A stretch of DNA of 64,000 nt, taken from Amycolatopsis antarctica (GTDB taxonomy: Bacteria; Actinomycetota; Actinomycetes; Mycobacteriales; Pseudonocardiaceae). Under the pieces are notes generated by a model. That model was given only the letters and a program-made list of their open reading frames with translations, was not told the origin of the DNA and did no database searches. The DNA is taken from NCBI RefSeq assembly GCF_002262875.1, contig NZ_NKYE01000022.1, positions 1-64,000 on the forward strand, in the 5' to 3' direction. Of the stretch, positions 35,719 to 44,402 are shown piece by piece. Position 1 is the stretch's first letter. Each line of letters opens with the position of its first letter. Made by a program: the position numbers and the translations under genes.

Positions 35719-36945
35719 GTGGCCGCCTACATTTTCGGAGTCGTGCTGTTCGCGCTGGGGATCTGCATCTCCGTCGCCCTGCACGAGGCGGGCCACATGG
35801 TCACCGCCCGGATGTTCGGGATGCGGGTGCGGCGCTACTTCGTCGGCTTCGGCCCCACCGTCTTCTCCTTCCGCCGCAAGGACACCGAGTACGGCCTGAA
35901 GGCGATCCCGCTCGGCGGATTCTGCGACATCGCGGGCTTCACGGCGATGGACGAGGTCACCCCCGAGGAGTCCTCCCGGGCGATGTGGCGCTTCAAGACG
36001 TGGAAGCGCACCGTGGTGCTGGCGGCCGGCTCGGTCACCCACTTCATCGTGGGTTTCATCATCCTCTACGCGATGGCCGCGACGATGGGCCTGCCGAACC
36101 TGGCGGGCACGCCGCAGGTGGCGGCGGTCGCCCCGTGTGTCGCCGACGCCCGCACCGAGGCGGAACTGCGCACCCCCGCCTGCGGGCCGGGCACCACCGC
36201 ACCCGCCCTGCAGGGCGGGATGCGGGCAGGCGACGAGATCGTCTCCGTGGCCGGGGCGGCCACCCCGTCCTACGCCGACGTGACGGCGAAGGTGGAGCCG
36301 CTGTCCGGGCCGACACCGATCGAGGTGGACCGCGACGGCACGATCGTCCCGCTGACCATCAACGTGGAGCGGGTCGACCGCCCGGTGGTGGATCCGAAGA
36401 ACCCGGACGCGGCCCCGCAGGTGGTGGAGAAGGGTTCCATCGGCGTCACCTTCCCGCGGATGTTCGAGTACAACGCGGGCACCGCGGTCGGCGGCACGCT
36501 GGCCTTCACCGGCGACATGTTCGTGCAGACCTTCCAGCGGCTGATCGAGTTCCCCGAGCGCATCCCGGCGGTGGTCGAGGCGATCTTCGGCGGCGAACGC
36601 GACCCGAACACCCCGGTCAGCGTCGTCGGCGCCAGCCGGATCGGCGGCGAGGCCGTCGAGCAGGGCCTGTGGGAACTGTTCCTGCTGCTGCTGGCGAGCC
36701 TGAACTTCTTCGTCGGTGTGTTCAACCTGCTGCCGCTACTGCCACTGGACGGCGGGCACATCGCGATCACCTGGTACGAACGTGTTCGCGACATGTTCCG
36801 CAAGATGCGCGGGAAGGCGGCGGGCGGGCCCGTCGACTACTCGAAACTGTCCGCGGTGACGATGGTGCTCGTCTTCGTGGGCGGTGCCGTGGTCCTACTC
36901 ACGGTCACCGCGGACATCGTCAATCCGATCCGCATCTCGCCCTAG
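35719..36945 (+). CDS. rip1: Site-2 membrane metalloprotease (RseP/Rip1 type)
   Basis: Intramembrane zinc protease of 408 residues that cuts anti-sigma factors and other membrane proteins in regulated proteolysis. HEAGH (His22, Glu23, His26) lies in the first membrane helix. A PDZ domain spans about 150-230, and the third zinc ligand is Asp344 in PLDGGH. About four membrane helices are present. GTG at 35719 follows the dxr stop by 3 bases with GGAGGG inside the end of dxr, so the two are coupled. The order dxr-rip1-ispG is the same as in Mycobacterium tuberculosis (Rv2870c-Rv2869c-Rv2868c). Confidence 0.95.
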   Translation: MAAYIFGVVLFALGICISVALHEAGHMVTARMFGMRVRRYFVGFGPTVFSFRRKDTEYGLKAIPLGGFCDIAGFTAMDEVTPEESSRAMWRFKTWKRTVVLAAGSVTHFIVGFIILYAMAATMGLPNLAGTPQVAAVAPCVADARTEAELRTPACGPGTTAPALQGGMRAGDEIVSVAGAATPSYADVTAKVEPLSGPTPIEVDRDGTIVPLTINVERVDRPVVDPKNPDAAPQVVEKGSIGVTFPRMFEYNAGTAVGGTLAFTGDMFVQTFQRLIEFPERIPAVVEAIFGGERDPNTPVSVVGASRIGGEAVEQGLWELFLLLLASLNFFVGVFNLLPLLPLDGGHIAITWYERVRDMFRKMRGKAAGGPVDYSKLSAVTMVLVFVGGAVVLLTVTADIVNPIRISP

Positions 36946-37076
36946 CGTTTCCCCAGGTCGTCCCGCGCACGCCGAGTCGTCTCCCGCCCGGGGGCGACCG
37001 GCTCGCGGCGGGTGACACCCGGTCGGGCGGTATCGTGGCGGACGGACGCATTCGCAACGCAGCAGCAGAGGATCCG

Positions 37077-38237
37077 ATGACCGTCGCGCTCGGTATGCCC
37101 GCCACCCCGCCCCCCGTGCTCTCGGACCGTCGCAAGACCCGTCAGCTCCAGGTCGGACCGGTCGGCGTCGGCAGTGACCACCCGGTCTCGGTGCAGTCGA
37201 TGACCACCACGGTCACCTCCGACATCAACGCCACCCTGCAGCAGATCGCCGAGCTGACCGCCGCGGGCTGCGATATCGTGCGCGTCGCCTGCCCGACCCA
37301 GGACGACGCCGAGGCGCTGCCCGCGATCGCCCGCAAGTCGCAGATCCCGGTGATCGCCGACATCCACTTCCAGCCCAAGTACGTCTTTGCCGCCATCGAG
37401 GCCGGCTGCGCCGCGGTGCGCGTGAACCCCGGCAACATCCGCAAGTTCGACGACCAGGTCGCCGAGATCGCCCGCACCGCACGGGACCACGGCACGCCGA
37501 TCCGCATCGGCGTCAACGCCGGTTCGCTGGACAAGCGGCTGCTGGAGAAGTACGGCAAGGCGACGCCGGAGGCGCTGGCCGAGTCGGCCATGTGGGAGGC
37601 CTCGCTGTTCGCCGAGCACGGCTTCCACGACATCAAGATCTCGGTCAAGCACAACGACCCCGTCGTCATGGTGCGCGCCTACGAGCTGCTGGCCGAGCAG
37701 TGCGACTACCCGCTGCACCTCGGCGTCACCGAGGCGGGCCCGGCGTTCCAGGGCACCATCAAGTCGGCCGTCGCCTTCGGTGCGCTGTTGCGCCAGGGCA
37801 TCGGCGACACGATCCGCGTCTCGCTGTCCGCCCCGCCGGTGGAGGAGGTCAAGGTCGGCACGCAGATCCTGCAGTCGCTGAATCTGCGCCCCCGCAAGCT
37901 GGAGATCGTCTCCTGCCCGTCCTGCGGTCGTGCGCAGGTGGACGTCTACAAGCTGGCCGACGAGGTGACCGCCGGGCTCGAGGGCATGGAGGTTCCGCTG
38001 CGGGTGGCTGTCATGGGCTGCGTCGTCAACGGTCCCGGCGAGGCCCGCGAGGCCGACCTCGGTGTCGCCTCCGGCAATGGCAAGGGGCAGATCTTCGTCA
38101 AGGGCGAGGTCATCAAGACCGTGCCCGAGGCGCAGATCGTGGAGACGTTGATCGAGGAGGCCATGCGGATCGCCGAGGAGTCCGGCGAGGCCGCCGAGTC
38201 CGCCGAGGCCGGCGGTCCCACCGTCACGGTCGGCTGA
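37077..38237 (+). CDS. ispG: (E)-4-hydroxy-3-methylbut-2-enyl-diphosphate synthase
   Basis: Iron-sulfur enzyme of the MEP pathway that turns MEcPP into HMBPP. It has the TIM-barrel start VGSDHPVSVQSMTTT, the substrate segment ADIHFQPKY and the [4Fe-4S] cysteines Cys280 and Cys283 (CPSCGR) and Cys315 (MGCVVNGPGE) with the adjoining Glu. Length 386 residues is normal. ATG at 37077 is chosen because MTVALGMP is a usual actinobacterial N-terminus. Together with dxr it makes this block the isoprenoid segment of the chromosome. The acidic C-terminal tail (EESGEAAESAEAGG) is unconserved. Confidence 0.97.
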   Translation: MTVALGMPATPPPVLSDRRKTRQLQVGPVGVGSDHPVSVQSMTTTVTSDINATLQQIAELTAAGCDIVRVACPTQDDAEALPAIARKSQIPVIADIHFQPKYVFAAIEAGCAAVRVNPGNIRKFDDQVAEIARTARDHGTPIRIGVNAGSLDKRLLEKYGKATPEALAESAMWEASLFAEHGFHDIKISVKHNDPVVMVRAYELLAEQCDYPLHLGVTEAGPAFQGTIKSAVAFGALLRQGIGDTIRVSLSAPPVEEVKVGTQILQSLNLRPRKLEIVSCPSCGRAQVDVYKLADEVTAGLEGMEVPLRVAVMGCVVNGPGEAREADLGVASGNGKGQIFVKGEVIKTVPEAQIVETLIEEAMRIAEESGEAAESAEAGGPTVTVG

Positions 38238-38314
38238 TCGCGCCCGGAGCCCGTTCCGTCGTTCCCGGCGCGAGTACCGCGAGTACCGCGAGCACGGGAT
38301 CGCGGGACAGCGCC

Positions 38315-38320
38315 TAGTCT
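38315..38320 (+). promoter_or_regulatory. -10 box for a leaderless AraC-family transcript
   Basis: TAGTCT lies 6 bases before the GTG at 38327. With that spacing transcription would begin at or next to the start codon, giving a leaderless mRNA; no Shine-Dalgarno is present. Confidence 0.5.
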
Positions 38321-38326
38321 GGTGCG

Positions 38327-39172
38327 GTGAGCCAGGCCGACGAGTGGGCCGTCTCCGCACCGCATCCCGCGCTGCGGCGGATGATCACGCGCTACACCGG
38401 CTACACCCAGCACGGCTGCACGCTGAGCCTGCACCGCGGCCTGCCCTCGCGGCACCTCACCCTGGTCGTCAGCCTCGCCGCCCCGGTGCGCATCGTGGGA
38501 ATGCCCGGCGGCCAGGCCCCGGCCGAGCTGTCCGGTTTCGTCGGCGGCATGCACACCAGCAGTGCGCTGATCGCGCAGGACGCCGAGCAGAGCGGCGTGC
38601 ACATCGATCTTCATCCGCTGGGCGTGCGGAACCTGCTGGGCCTTCCCTCGGCCGAGCTGTCCGGCCATGTCGTGGGACTCGCCGAGCTGGACCGGCCCCG
38701 GCTGGCCGAACTGCCGGAGCGGCTGCACGAGGCGGGATCCTGGCCGCGCCGGTTCGCGATCCTGGACCAGACCTTCCGTGCCGAGTCGGTGCAGGCTCCG
38801 GGCCCGGCACCGGAGATCGGCTGGGCGTGGCGCCGGATGCTCGCCGACGGCGGTACCGGAGCCGTGGCGACGCTGGCCGGCGAGGTCGGCTGGAGCAGGC
38901 GCCATTTCTCCGAACGCTTTCGCGCGGAACTCGGCCTCTCCCCGAAACAGGCCGCCAGGGTGCTGCGCTTCGAGCGCGCCTGCGAGGCGCTGCGTGCCCG
39001 GCCGGACACCGATCTGGCCGAGCTGGCCGTGGCGTGCGGCTTCTACGACCAGCCGCACCTGAGCAACGAGTGGCGCGCACTGGCCGGATGCACGCCCGGC
39101 ACCTGGATCGCCGAGGAACTCCCAAATCTCCAATACGAGCCGCGCTCTCCCGGCGAACACTCGACGACATGA
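38327..39172 (+). CDS. AraC-family transcriptional regulator
   Basis: A 281-residue regulator with an unclassified N-terminal domain (a DUF6597-like sensor half; HPALRRMITRYTGYTQHG, LPSRHLTLVVSL). It has a C-terminal double helix-turn-helix (about 175-265): GAVATLAGEVGWSRRHFSERFR and LAELAVACGFYDQPHLSNEWRALAGCTP. GTG at 38327 appears leaderless. Its stop overlaps the VOC gene start (ATGA), so the two form a small operon and the VOC protein is a likely target or partner. The pair is inserted between ispG and the GNAT gene, a place where mycobacteria lack it. Confidence 0.93.
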   Translation: MSQADEWAVSAPHPALRRMITRYTGYTQHGCTLSLHRGLPSRHLTLVVSLAAPVRIVGMPGGQAPAELSGFVGGMHTSSALIAQDAEQSGVHIDLHPLGVRNLLGLPSAELSGHVVGLAELDRPRLAELPERLHEAGSWPRRFAILDQTFRAESVQAPGPAPEIGWAWRRMLADGGTGAVATLAGEVGWSRRHFSERFRAELGLSPKQAARVLRFERACEALRARPDTDLAELAVACGFYDQPHLSNEWRALAGCTPGTWIAEELPNLQYEPRSPGEHSTT

Positions 39173-39561
39173 ACAGCCCAGGAGTATGGCCCTGTCTCAC
39201 CTACGCCGATGCCGACGCGGCCCGGCGCTTCCTCACCGAGGTGTTCGGTTTCGCCGAGGCGCTGACCGTGCGGGGCGAGGACGGCACCGCGATCGTGCAC
39301 GCGGAACTGACCTGGCCCGAGGGTGGCGGTCTCATGTACGGCTCGGCCGGAACGCCGTCCGGGGGCGTGCCCGAGCCGCCTGCGGGCGGGCAGTGGCTCT
39401 ACGTGGTGACGGCCGATCCGGACGCCGTCCACGAGCGCGCGGTCGCGGCCGGGGCCACGGTGGTGCACGCGCCCTACGACACCGACTACGGCTCCCGCAA
39501 CGTCGGCCTCGCCGATCCGGAGGGCAATGTCTGGACCTTCGGGACGTACCGGGGCGCGTGA
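39169..39561 (+). CDS. VOC-family (glyoxalase/bleomycin-resistance fold) protein
   Basis: A 130-residue single VOC domain: WPCLTYADADAARRFLTEVFGF at the start, HAELTWPEGG in the middle and LADPEGNVWTFGTY at the end. The substrate is not predictable; members bind metals and small molecules, and include antibiotic-binding and epimerase types. ATG at 39169 overlaps the AraC stop, so it is translationally coupled and probably under that regulator. The closing motif is that of the PhnB-like/YdeN type often paired with AraC regulators. Confidence 0.92.
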   Translation: MNSPGVWPCLTYADADAARRFLTEVFGFAEALTVRGEDGTAIVHAELTWPEGGGLMYGSAGTPSGGVPEPPAGGQWLYVVTADPDAVHERAVAAGATVVHAPYDTDYGSRNVGLADPEGNVWTFGTYRGA

Positions 39562-39569
39562 GCGCGGAC

Positions 39570-39776
39570 TCAGCCGGCGGGACGCTCGAAGGTCAGCAGC
39601 AGGCCGTCGACGCCGCCGGGGCCGATCCGGCCCTTCACATCGGCCGAGGTGATCGCCTTCAGCGCCCAGCCTTCGGCCGCCTCGGAGTTGAGCACTCGCT
39701 CGAGGCGGTCGCCGGACATCTTGCCGCCGATCATCTTCTCGCGGAGTTCGACGACGCGGTACTCGAATCGCTGCAT
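39570..39776 (-). CDS. DUF4177 family small protein
   Basis: A 68-residue protein starting MQRFEYRVVEL and ending GVDGLLLTFERP, with EAAEGWALKAI in the middle, the form of DUF4177 proteins. Function unknown. It is convergent with the VOC gene, 8 bases away. ATG at 39776 is the family-like start; a longer open frame upstream is not conserved-looking. Confidence 0.8.
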   Translation of the reverse strand: MQRFEYRVVELREKMIGGKMSGDRLERVLNSEAAEGWALKAITSADVKGRIGPGGVDGLLLTFERPAG

Positions 39777-39874
39777 GGACGCCGATCCAACCGGCATCGG
39801 CCGGCCAGGGCAAGCGGCCGGCCGCGGGCGCACCGGAACGCGGGTTTTCCCTATTCGGCGTCCGTCTGGCACTC

Positions 39875-39880
39875 TTAGTC
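39875..39880 (+). promoter_or_regulatory. -10-like box before the GNAT gene
   Basis: TTAGTC lies 2 bases before the GTG at 39883, close to the TAGTCT seen before the AraC gene. It suggests another leaderless start, though the spacing is tight. Confidence 0.3.
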
Positions 39881-39882
39881 CT

Positions 39883-40737
39883 GTGTTGCGGCTGGCCGGT
39901 GCACGGCTACTCGACGAACGGGACTACCCGGCGGTTCGTGCCGCGCTCTCGGCGGACCCGGTGGGCACCTGCATGGTCGGCGCCCGGGTCGAGATCGCCG
40001 GGGTGAACCCCCGGCGGCTCGGCGGCGAGCTGTGGTCTGCGGACGCTCGTTCCCCCCGGCAGGGCCGCATCGAAGCTCTGTGTTTCTCCGGCCCGAACCT
40101 CGTCCCCCTGTGTGGCGACGCCCCGGCTCTGCGCTCGTTCGCCGACCGGGCGCTGCGCAGGGGACGAACCTGCTCCTCGCTGGTCGGCCCAGCGCAGCAG
40201 GTGCTGGGCTTGTGGGACGAACTGGCACCGGAGTGGGGGCCGGCCCGTGAGGTGCGGCACGACCAGCCATTGATGGCCATGGACGCGCCGTCCTCGGTCC
40301 TGGCCGATCCGCTGGTCCGCGCCGTCCGCCCGGACGAACTCGACCGCTATCTCCCCGCCGCGGTCGCGATGTTCATCGAGGAGGTCGGCGTCGACCCGAG
40401 GGCCGGCGACGGCGGTGCCAGCTACCGCGCCCGGGTCACCGAGCTGATCGCGGGTGGTCGCGCGTTCGCCCGCTTCGACGGGGACGAGGTCGTGTTCAAG
40501 GCGGAGATCGGTGCGCTGTCCGGCACGGTCGGGCAGATCCAGGGTGTCTGGGTGCATCCGAGCAGGCGTGGTCACGGGCTCGGCTCGGCAGGCACCGCCA
40601 CGGTGGTGAACCGCTTGGTGCGCGGCATGAACCGCACCGCGAGCCTGTACGTCAACTCGTACAACGGTGCCGCGCTGGCGTCGTACCGGAAGATCGGTTT
40701 CCGGCAGGTCGGCTGCTACGCGACCGTCCTGTTCTGA
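39883..40737 (+). CDS. GNAT-family acetyltransferase with N-terminal DUF4081 domain
   Basis: A 284-residue protein matching the conserved gene found next to ispG in actinobacteria (Rv2867c in M. tuberculosis). The N-terminal half (LDERDYPAVRAALSADPVG …) is DUF4081. The C-terminal half is a GNAT fold with IQGVWVHPSRRGHGLG for acetyl-CoA binding and YVNSYNGAALASYRKIGF. Substrate unknown. The GTG at 39883 gives the expected N-terminus; no Shine-Dalgarno is visible. The penicillin-binding protein and map genes follow on the same strand. Confidence 0.93.
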   Translation: MLRLAGARLLDERDYPAVRAALSADPVGTCMVGARVEIAGVNPRRLGGELWSADARSPRQGRIEALCFSGPNLVPLCGDAPALRSFADRALRRGRTCSSLVGPAQQVLGLWDELAPEWGPAREVRHDQPLMAMDAPSSVLADPLVRAVRPDELDRYLPAAVAMFIEEVGVDPRAGDGGASYRARVTELIAGGRAFARFDGDEVVFKAEIGALSGTVGQIQGVWVHPSRRGHGLGSAGTATVVNRLVRGMNRTASLYVNSYNGAALASYRKIGFRQVGCYATVLF

Positions 40738-40802
40738 GCGGTCCGCCACGACACGGCGTTTCGGCCCGGCGGCTCGGTCCGTGACGGGCATACTTCCCGC
40801 TC

Positions 40803-42608
40803 GTGGGAGTTCGGCATCGGTTCGCGGTCGCGTTGCTGGCGGCGGCGACGGCCGTCACGGGCGCCGGCTGCGGTGTCTTCGGCGACGACGGGCCGGAGGA
40901 ACTGGTCGCCGAGTTCCTGGCGGCGTTCGGCTCCGGTGACGTCGAACTCGCGGCGGGGCTCACCGACTCGCCGGACTCCGCGCGGACCGTCCTCGGCCAG
41001 GCCAGGACGGCGCTCGCACCCGAGTCCCTGACGGCCGAAGTGCTGTCGGTGGACGTACCGGCGGGAGCCTCCAGCGCGACCGCGACCTACCGGGTGGACT
41101 GGCGGTTGCCCCAGGGACGCGACTGGTCCTACGAGGCACGGGCCCAGCTCTACTCCGCACAGGAGGAGTGGCGACTGCACTGGCTGCCGTCGCTGGTGCA
41201 CCCGGACCTGGCCGCGCAGCAGACCCTGGGTGTGCGCACCGAGACGCCGGAACCGGCCCCGGTACTCGACCGGGACGGCGCGGCCCTGCTGCAGCCGGAG
41301 ACCGTGGTCGCGGTGGCGCTGCACCCGGCCGAGGCGGGCGACGTTTCCGCGGTCGCCGCCGCACTGGCGAACGCGCTGGGACCACTGGAACCGGCGATCA
41401 CCAAGAAGTCCATTGTGGACGGCGCCGCCACGGCAGCACCGGAGCGCCCCTATCCGGTGGCGGTCCTGCGTACGGAGGACTACCGGCGGGTGAAGCCCGC
41501 GATCTACGAGTTGCCGGGTGTGCGGTTCACCGAGCAGGAACGCATGCTCCCGGCGGACCGGGACCTCGGCGAGCAGGTCCTGCCCGCGATCCGCACGATC
41601 GTCGAGGACCGGGTCGCGGGCGGTGCGGGCTGGCGGGTGGTGACCGTCGACGCGACCGGTGCCGAACTCGCCGAGCTGCGCGCCGAGCCCGCCCGCCCGG
41701 CCGACGCGGTGGTGAGCACGCTGAGCCGCCGGGTCCAGGGCGCGGCGGAGGACGCGCTCGGGCCGGTTCCGGTGCCCGCGGCGATCGTTGCGCTGGAACC
41801 GGAAACGGGTGAACTCCTCGCCGTGGCACAGAACCCGGCGGCGGACGAGCAGGGCCCGATCGCGCTCACCGGCCGCTATCCGCCGGGGTCGACGTTCAAG
41901 ATGGCGACCGCGGCGGCCGCGCTCGGTTCCGGGAAGGCGGGGCCCGAGACGGAGGTGGACTGCCCGTCCACGACGGTCATCGGCGGCAGGCTGATCCCCA
42001 ACGACGACCGGTTCGCCCTCGGCACCGTGCCGGTGCGCACCGCGTTCGCCCGGTCCTGCAACACCACTTTCGCGCGGCTGTCGGCCGAGCTGCCGGCCAC
42101 CGCGCTCACCGACGCCGCCGCCTCGCTCGGCATCGGCGCCGACTTCGTGCTGCCCGGCGTCACCACCATCACCGGCGCGGCGCCGCCCGCGGGCACGGTG
42201 GTGCAGCAGGCGGAGAACGGCTTCGGCCAGGGGACCGTGCTGGCCAGCCCGTTCGGGATGGCGGTCGCCGCGGCCACCGTGTCGGCGGGCCGGACCCCGG
42301 TGCCGACGCTGATCCGCGGGATGCCCGCGGAGGCGAGCGGGCTGGGCGCGCCCTTGCGGCCCGAGGTACTGACGGCGCTGCGGTCGATGATGCGCGAGGT
42401 GGTCACCGGCGGTACCGCCGGCGCGCTCGCGCAGCTTCCCGGCGTGCACGGCAAGACGGGAACCGCCCAGTTCGGCGACGGCACCGGTTCGCACGGCTGG
42501 TTCGTCGGCTACGACGACGACCTCGCCTTCGCCGTTCTGCTGGTGGGCGGGGGAACGTCCGCACCGGCCGTGGACGCGGCGCATCGGTTCCTGACCGGGC
42601 TCGGCTGA
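40803..42608 (+). CDS. Penicillin-binding protein, class B-type transpeptidase, lipoprotein
   Basis: A 601-residue cell-wall transpeptidase, equivalent to Rv2864c of M. tuberculosis. A signal with lipobox TGAGC anchors it. An NTF2-like MecA_N domain (about 30-150) is followed by a dimerisation part and the transpeptidase domain. Active-site motifs are Ser363 in GSTFKM, Ser418 in SCN and Lys551 in KTGTAQF. GTG at 40803 is the only start giving a proper signal peptide. It crosslinks peptidoglycan outside the membrane and is a beta-lactam target. It lies 65 bases after the GNAT gene and 32 before map, in the conserved order. Confidence 0.95.
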   Translation: MGVRHRFAVALLAAATAVTGAGCGVFGDDGPEELVAEFLAAFGSGDVELAAGLTDSPDSARTVLGQARTALAPESLTAEVLSVDVPAGASSATATYRVDWRLPQGRDWSYEARAQLYSAQEEWRLHWLPSLVHPDLAAQQTLGVRTETPEPAPVLDRDGAALLQPETVVAVALHPAEAGDVSAVAAALANALGPLEPAITKKSIVDGAATAAPERPYPVAVLRTEDYRRVKPAIYELPGVRFTEQERMLPADRDLGEQVLPAIRTIVEDRVAGGAGWRVVTVDATGAELAELRAEPARPADAVVSTLSRRVQGAAEDALGPVPVPAAIVALEPETGELLAVAQNPAADEQGPIALTGRYPPGSTFKMATAAAALGSGKAGPETEVDCPSTTVIGGRLIPNDDRFALGTVPVRTAFARSCNTTFARLSAELPATALTDAAASLGIGADFVLPGVTTITGAAPPAGTVVQQAENGFGQGTVLASPFGMAVAAATVSAGRTPVPTLIRGMPAEASGLGAPLRPEVLTALRSMMREVVTGGTAGALAQLPGVHGKTGTAQFGDGTGSHGWFVGYDDDLAFAVLLVGGGTSAPAVDAAHRFLTGLG

Positions 42609-42640
42609 GCGTCCGCGCGGGGCGTCGTAAGGTGGAGGTC

Positions 42641-43498
42641 ATGTCCACGCGCGCCCCGTTGCTGCCCGGCGTCCAGACGCCGCGCCGCCCCGTACCCGCC
42701 AGCATCGCCCGTCCCGAGTACGTGGACCGGCCCGCGCCCAAGCGGGACAACGGCAACGGGGTGCGTACCCCCGAGGTCATCGAGGCGATGCGGGTGGCGA
42801 GCCGGATCGCAGCGCAGGCGCTGCAGGAAGGCGGCAAGGCCGTCAAACCGGGTGCCACCACCGACGACGTGGACAAGGTGGTGCACGAGTTCCTGGTCGA
42901 CCACCACGCCTACCCCTCGACGCTCGGCTACCGTTCGTTCCCCAAGTCGTGCTGTACCTCGCTGAACGAGGTGATCTGCCACGGCATCCCGGACTCGACG
43001 GTGATCGAGGACGGCGACATCTGCAACATCGACGTCACCGCCTACATCGGCGGCGTGCATGGCGACACGAACGCCACCTTCCTCGCCGGCGACGTGGACG
43101 AGCGGGTGCGCCTGCTGGTGGAGCGCACCCACGAGGCCACCATGCGCGCGATCAAGGCGGTGCGCCCCGGGCGCAGGCTGAACGTGATCGGCCGGGTCAT
43201 CGAGGCGTACGCGAACCGTTTCGGCTACGGCGTCGTCCGCGACTTCACCGGGCACGGTGTCGGGCCCGCGTTCCACACCCCGCCCACCGTGCTGCACTAC
43301 GAGGAGCCCTCGGTGACCACGGTGATCGAGCAGGGCATGACGTTCACCATCGAGCCGATGATCACCCTCGGCACCATCGAGTACGACGTATGGGACGACG
43401 ACTGGACGGTCACCACGCTGGACAAGAAGTGGACCGCCCAGTTCGAGCACACGCTCGTGGTCACCGAGACCGGCGCGGAGATCCTGACCCTGCCCTGA
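42641..43498 (+). CDS. map: Methionine aminopeptidase, type I
   Basis: A 285-residue methionine aminopeptidase with the N-terminal extension typical of actinobacterial MapB; LLPGVQTPRRPVPASI is a proline-rich linker. Metal ligands are visible: Asp in CNIDVTAYIGG, Asp in HGDTNATF, His in FTGHGVGPAFHTPP, Glu in FTIEPM and Glu in QFEHT. It removes the initiator Met from new proteins. ATG at 42641 directly follows GGTGGAGGTC, and an in-frame GTG at 42632 would add only three residues. It ends the conserved isoprenoid/cell-wall block, followed by a hairpin. Confidence 0.96.
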   Translation: MSTRAPLLPGVQTPRRPVPASIARPEYVDRPAPKRDNGNGVRTPEVIEAMRVASRIAAQALQEGGKAVKPGATTDDVDKVVHEFLVDHHAYPSTLGYRSFPKSCCTSLNEVICHGIPDSTVIEDGDICNIDVTAYIGGVHGDTNATFLAGDVDERVRLLVERTHEATMRAIKAVRPGRRLNVIGRVIEAYANRFGYGVVRDFTGHGVGPAFHTPPTVLHYEEPSVTTVIEQGMTFTIEPMITLGTIEYDVWDDDWTVTTLDKKWTAQFEHTLVVTETGAEILTLP

Positions 43499-43525
43499 CC
43501 GGCCGTGGCGCAGCACCACACCGGT
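43498..43525 (+). terminator. Hairpin terminator after map
   Basis: ACCGG-CC-GTGG (43498-43508) pairs with CCAC-A-CCGGT (43516-43525), a 9-bp stem with a small internal bulge and a 7-base loop, right after the stop codon. Confidence 0.6.
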
Positions 43526-43534
43526 GCGGGAAGT

Positions 43535-43551
43535 TGTGGCCCGCGACCACA
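43535..43551. promoter_or_regulatory. Predicted operator upstream of the hydroxybutyrate dehydrogenase gene
   Basis: TGTGG and CCACA are inverted around a 7-base spacer, 38 bases before the ATG at 43589. The pathway's own PucR-type regulator (45793) is the natural candidate to bind it. Confidence 0.5.
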
Positions 43552-43588
43552 TAGCTGACCTGCCGGCGGGTCCCTACCGTCGGCACCC

Positions 43589-44353
43589 ATGAATCGCAGC
43601 TCATCCCCGGCCGACCTGCGGGGCCGGACCGCACTGGTGACCGGCGGCGCCGCTGGGATCGGCCTCGCCTGCGTGCGGGCGTTGACCGGCGCCGGCGCCA
43701 AGGTCCACCTGGTGGACCGCGACCCGGCGGCCACCGTCGAGGCGGCCGAGTGCACCGGGGCCCTCGGGCACGTGGCCGACCTGCTCGACCCCTCCGCCAT
43801 CGGCGCACTGCCCGCCGACGTCGACATCCTGGTGAACAACGCCGGCATCCAGCACGTCGCACCGATCACCGAGTTCCCGCCGGAGCGCTTCGAGGCCATC
43901 CAGCGGCTCATGCTCACCGTGCCGTTCCTGTTGATGCGCCATTGCCTGCCGGTGATGTACGAGCGCGGCTGGGGCAGGTTGGTCAACATCTCCAGCGTGC
44001 ACGGCCTGCGCGCGAGCCCGAACAAGGCGGCCTACGTGGCGGCGAAGCACGGCCTCGAGGGACTGAGCAAGGTCGCCGCGCTGGAGGGCGCCCCGCGCGG
44101 GGTCACCAGCAACTGCGTCGACCCCGGCTACGTGCGTACCGCCCTGCTGGAGAGCCAGATCGAGGCGCAGGCCCGTACTCACGGCATCGGTGAGGACGCC
44201 GTCGTCGAGGAGGTCTTCCTGCGGCGCACCGCGATCAAGCGGCTCGTCGAGCCCGACGAGGTCGCGGCGCTGGTCACCTGGCTGTGCGGGGACCACGCGG
44301 GCAGCCTGACCGGCGCGTCCCTGCCGGTCGACGGCGGATGGACCGCCTCGTGA
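43589..44353 (+). CDS. 3-hydroxybutyrate dehydrogenase-like short-chain dehydrogenase
   Basis: A 254-residue SDR. It has TGGAAGIGLAC as the cofactor site, NNAGIQHVAPI, ISSVHG, the catalytic YVAAK and the C-terminal CGDHAGSLTGASLPVDGGW. The NNAGIQHV and AIKRLVEPDEVA signatures are those of D-3-hydroxybutyrate dehydrogenases, which oxidise 3-hydroxybutyrate to acetoacetate with NAD. Asp after the second strand (LVDRD) also favours NAD. Transporter and regulator genes follow on the same strand, so the three probably form a hydroxybutyrate uptake and use unit (inference). No clear ribosome-binding site precedes the ATG. Confidence 0.88.
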   Translation: MNRSSSPADLRGRTALVTGGAAGIGLACVRALTGAGAKVHLVDRDPAATVEAAECTGALGHVADLLDPSAIGALPADVDILVNNAGIQHVAPITEFPPERFEAIQRLMLTVPFLLMRHCLPVMYERGWGRLVNISSVHGLRASPNKAAYVAAKHGLEGLSKVAALEGAPRGVTSNCVDPGYVRTALLESQIEAQARTHGIGEDAVVEEVFLRRTAIKRLVEPDEVAALVTWLCGDHAGSLTGASLPVDGGWTAS

Positions 44354-44402
44354 TCTCGCACCGCACCGCAATTCAGCCCGGTTTCGCCCACCCCACAACG
44401 AA

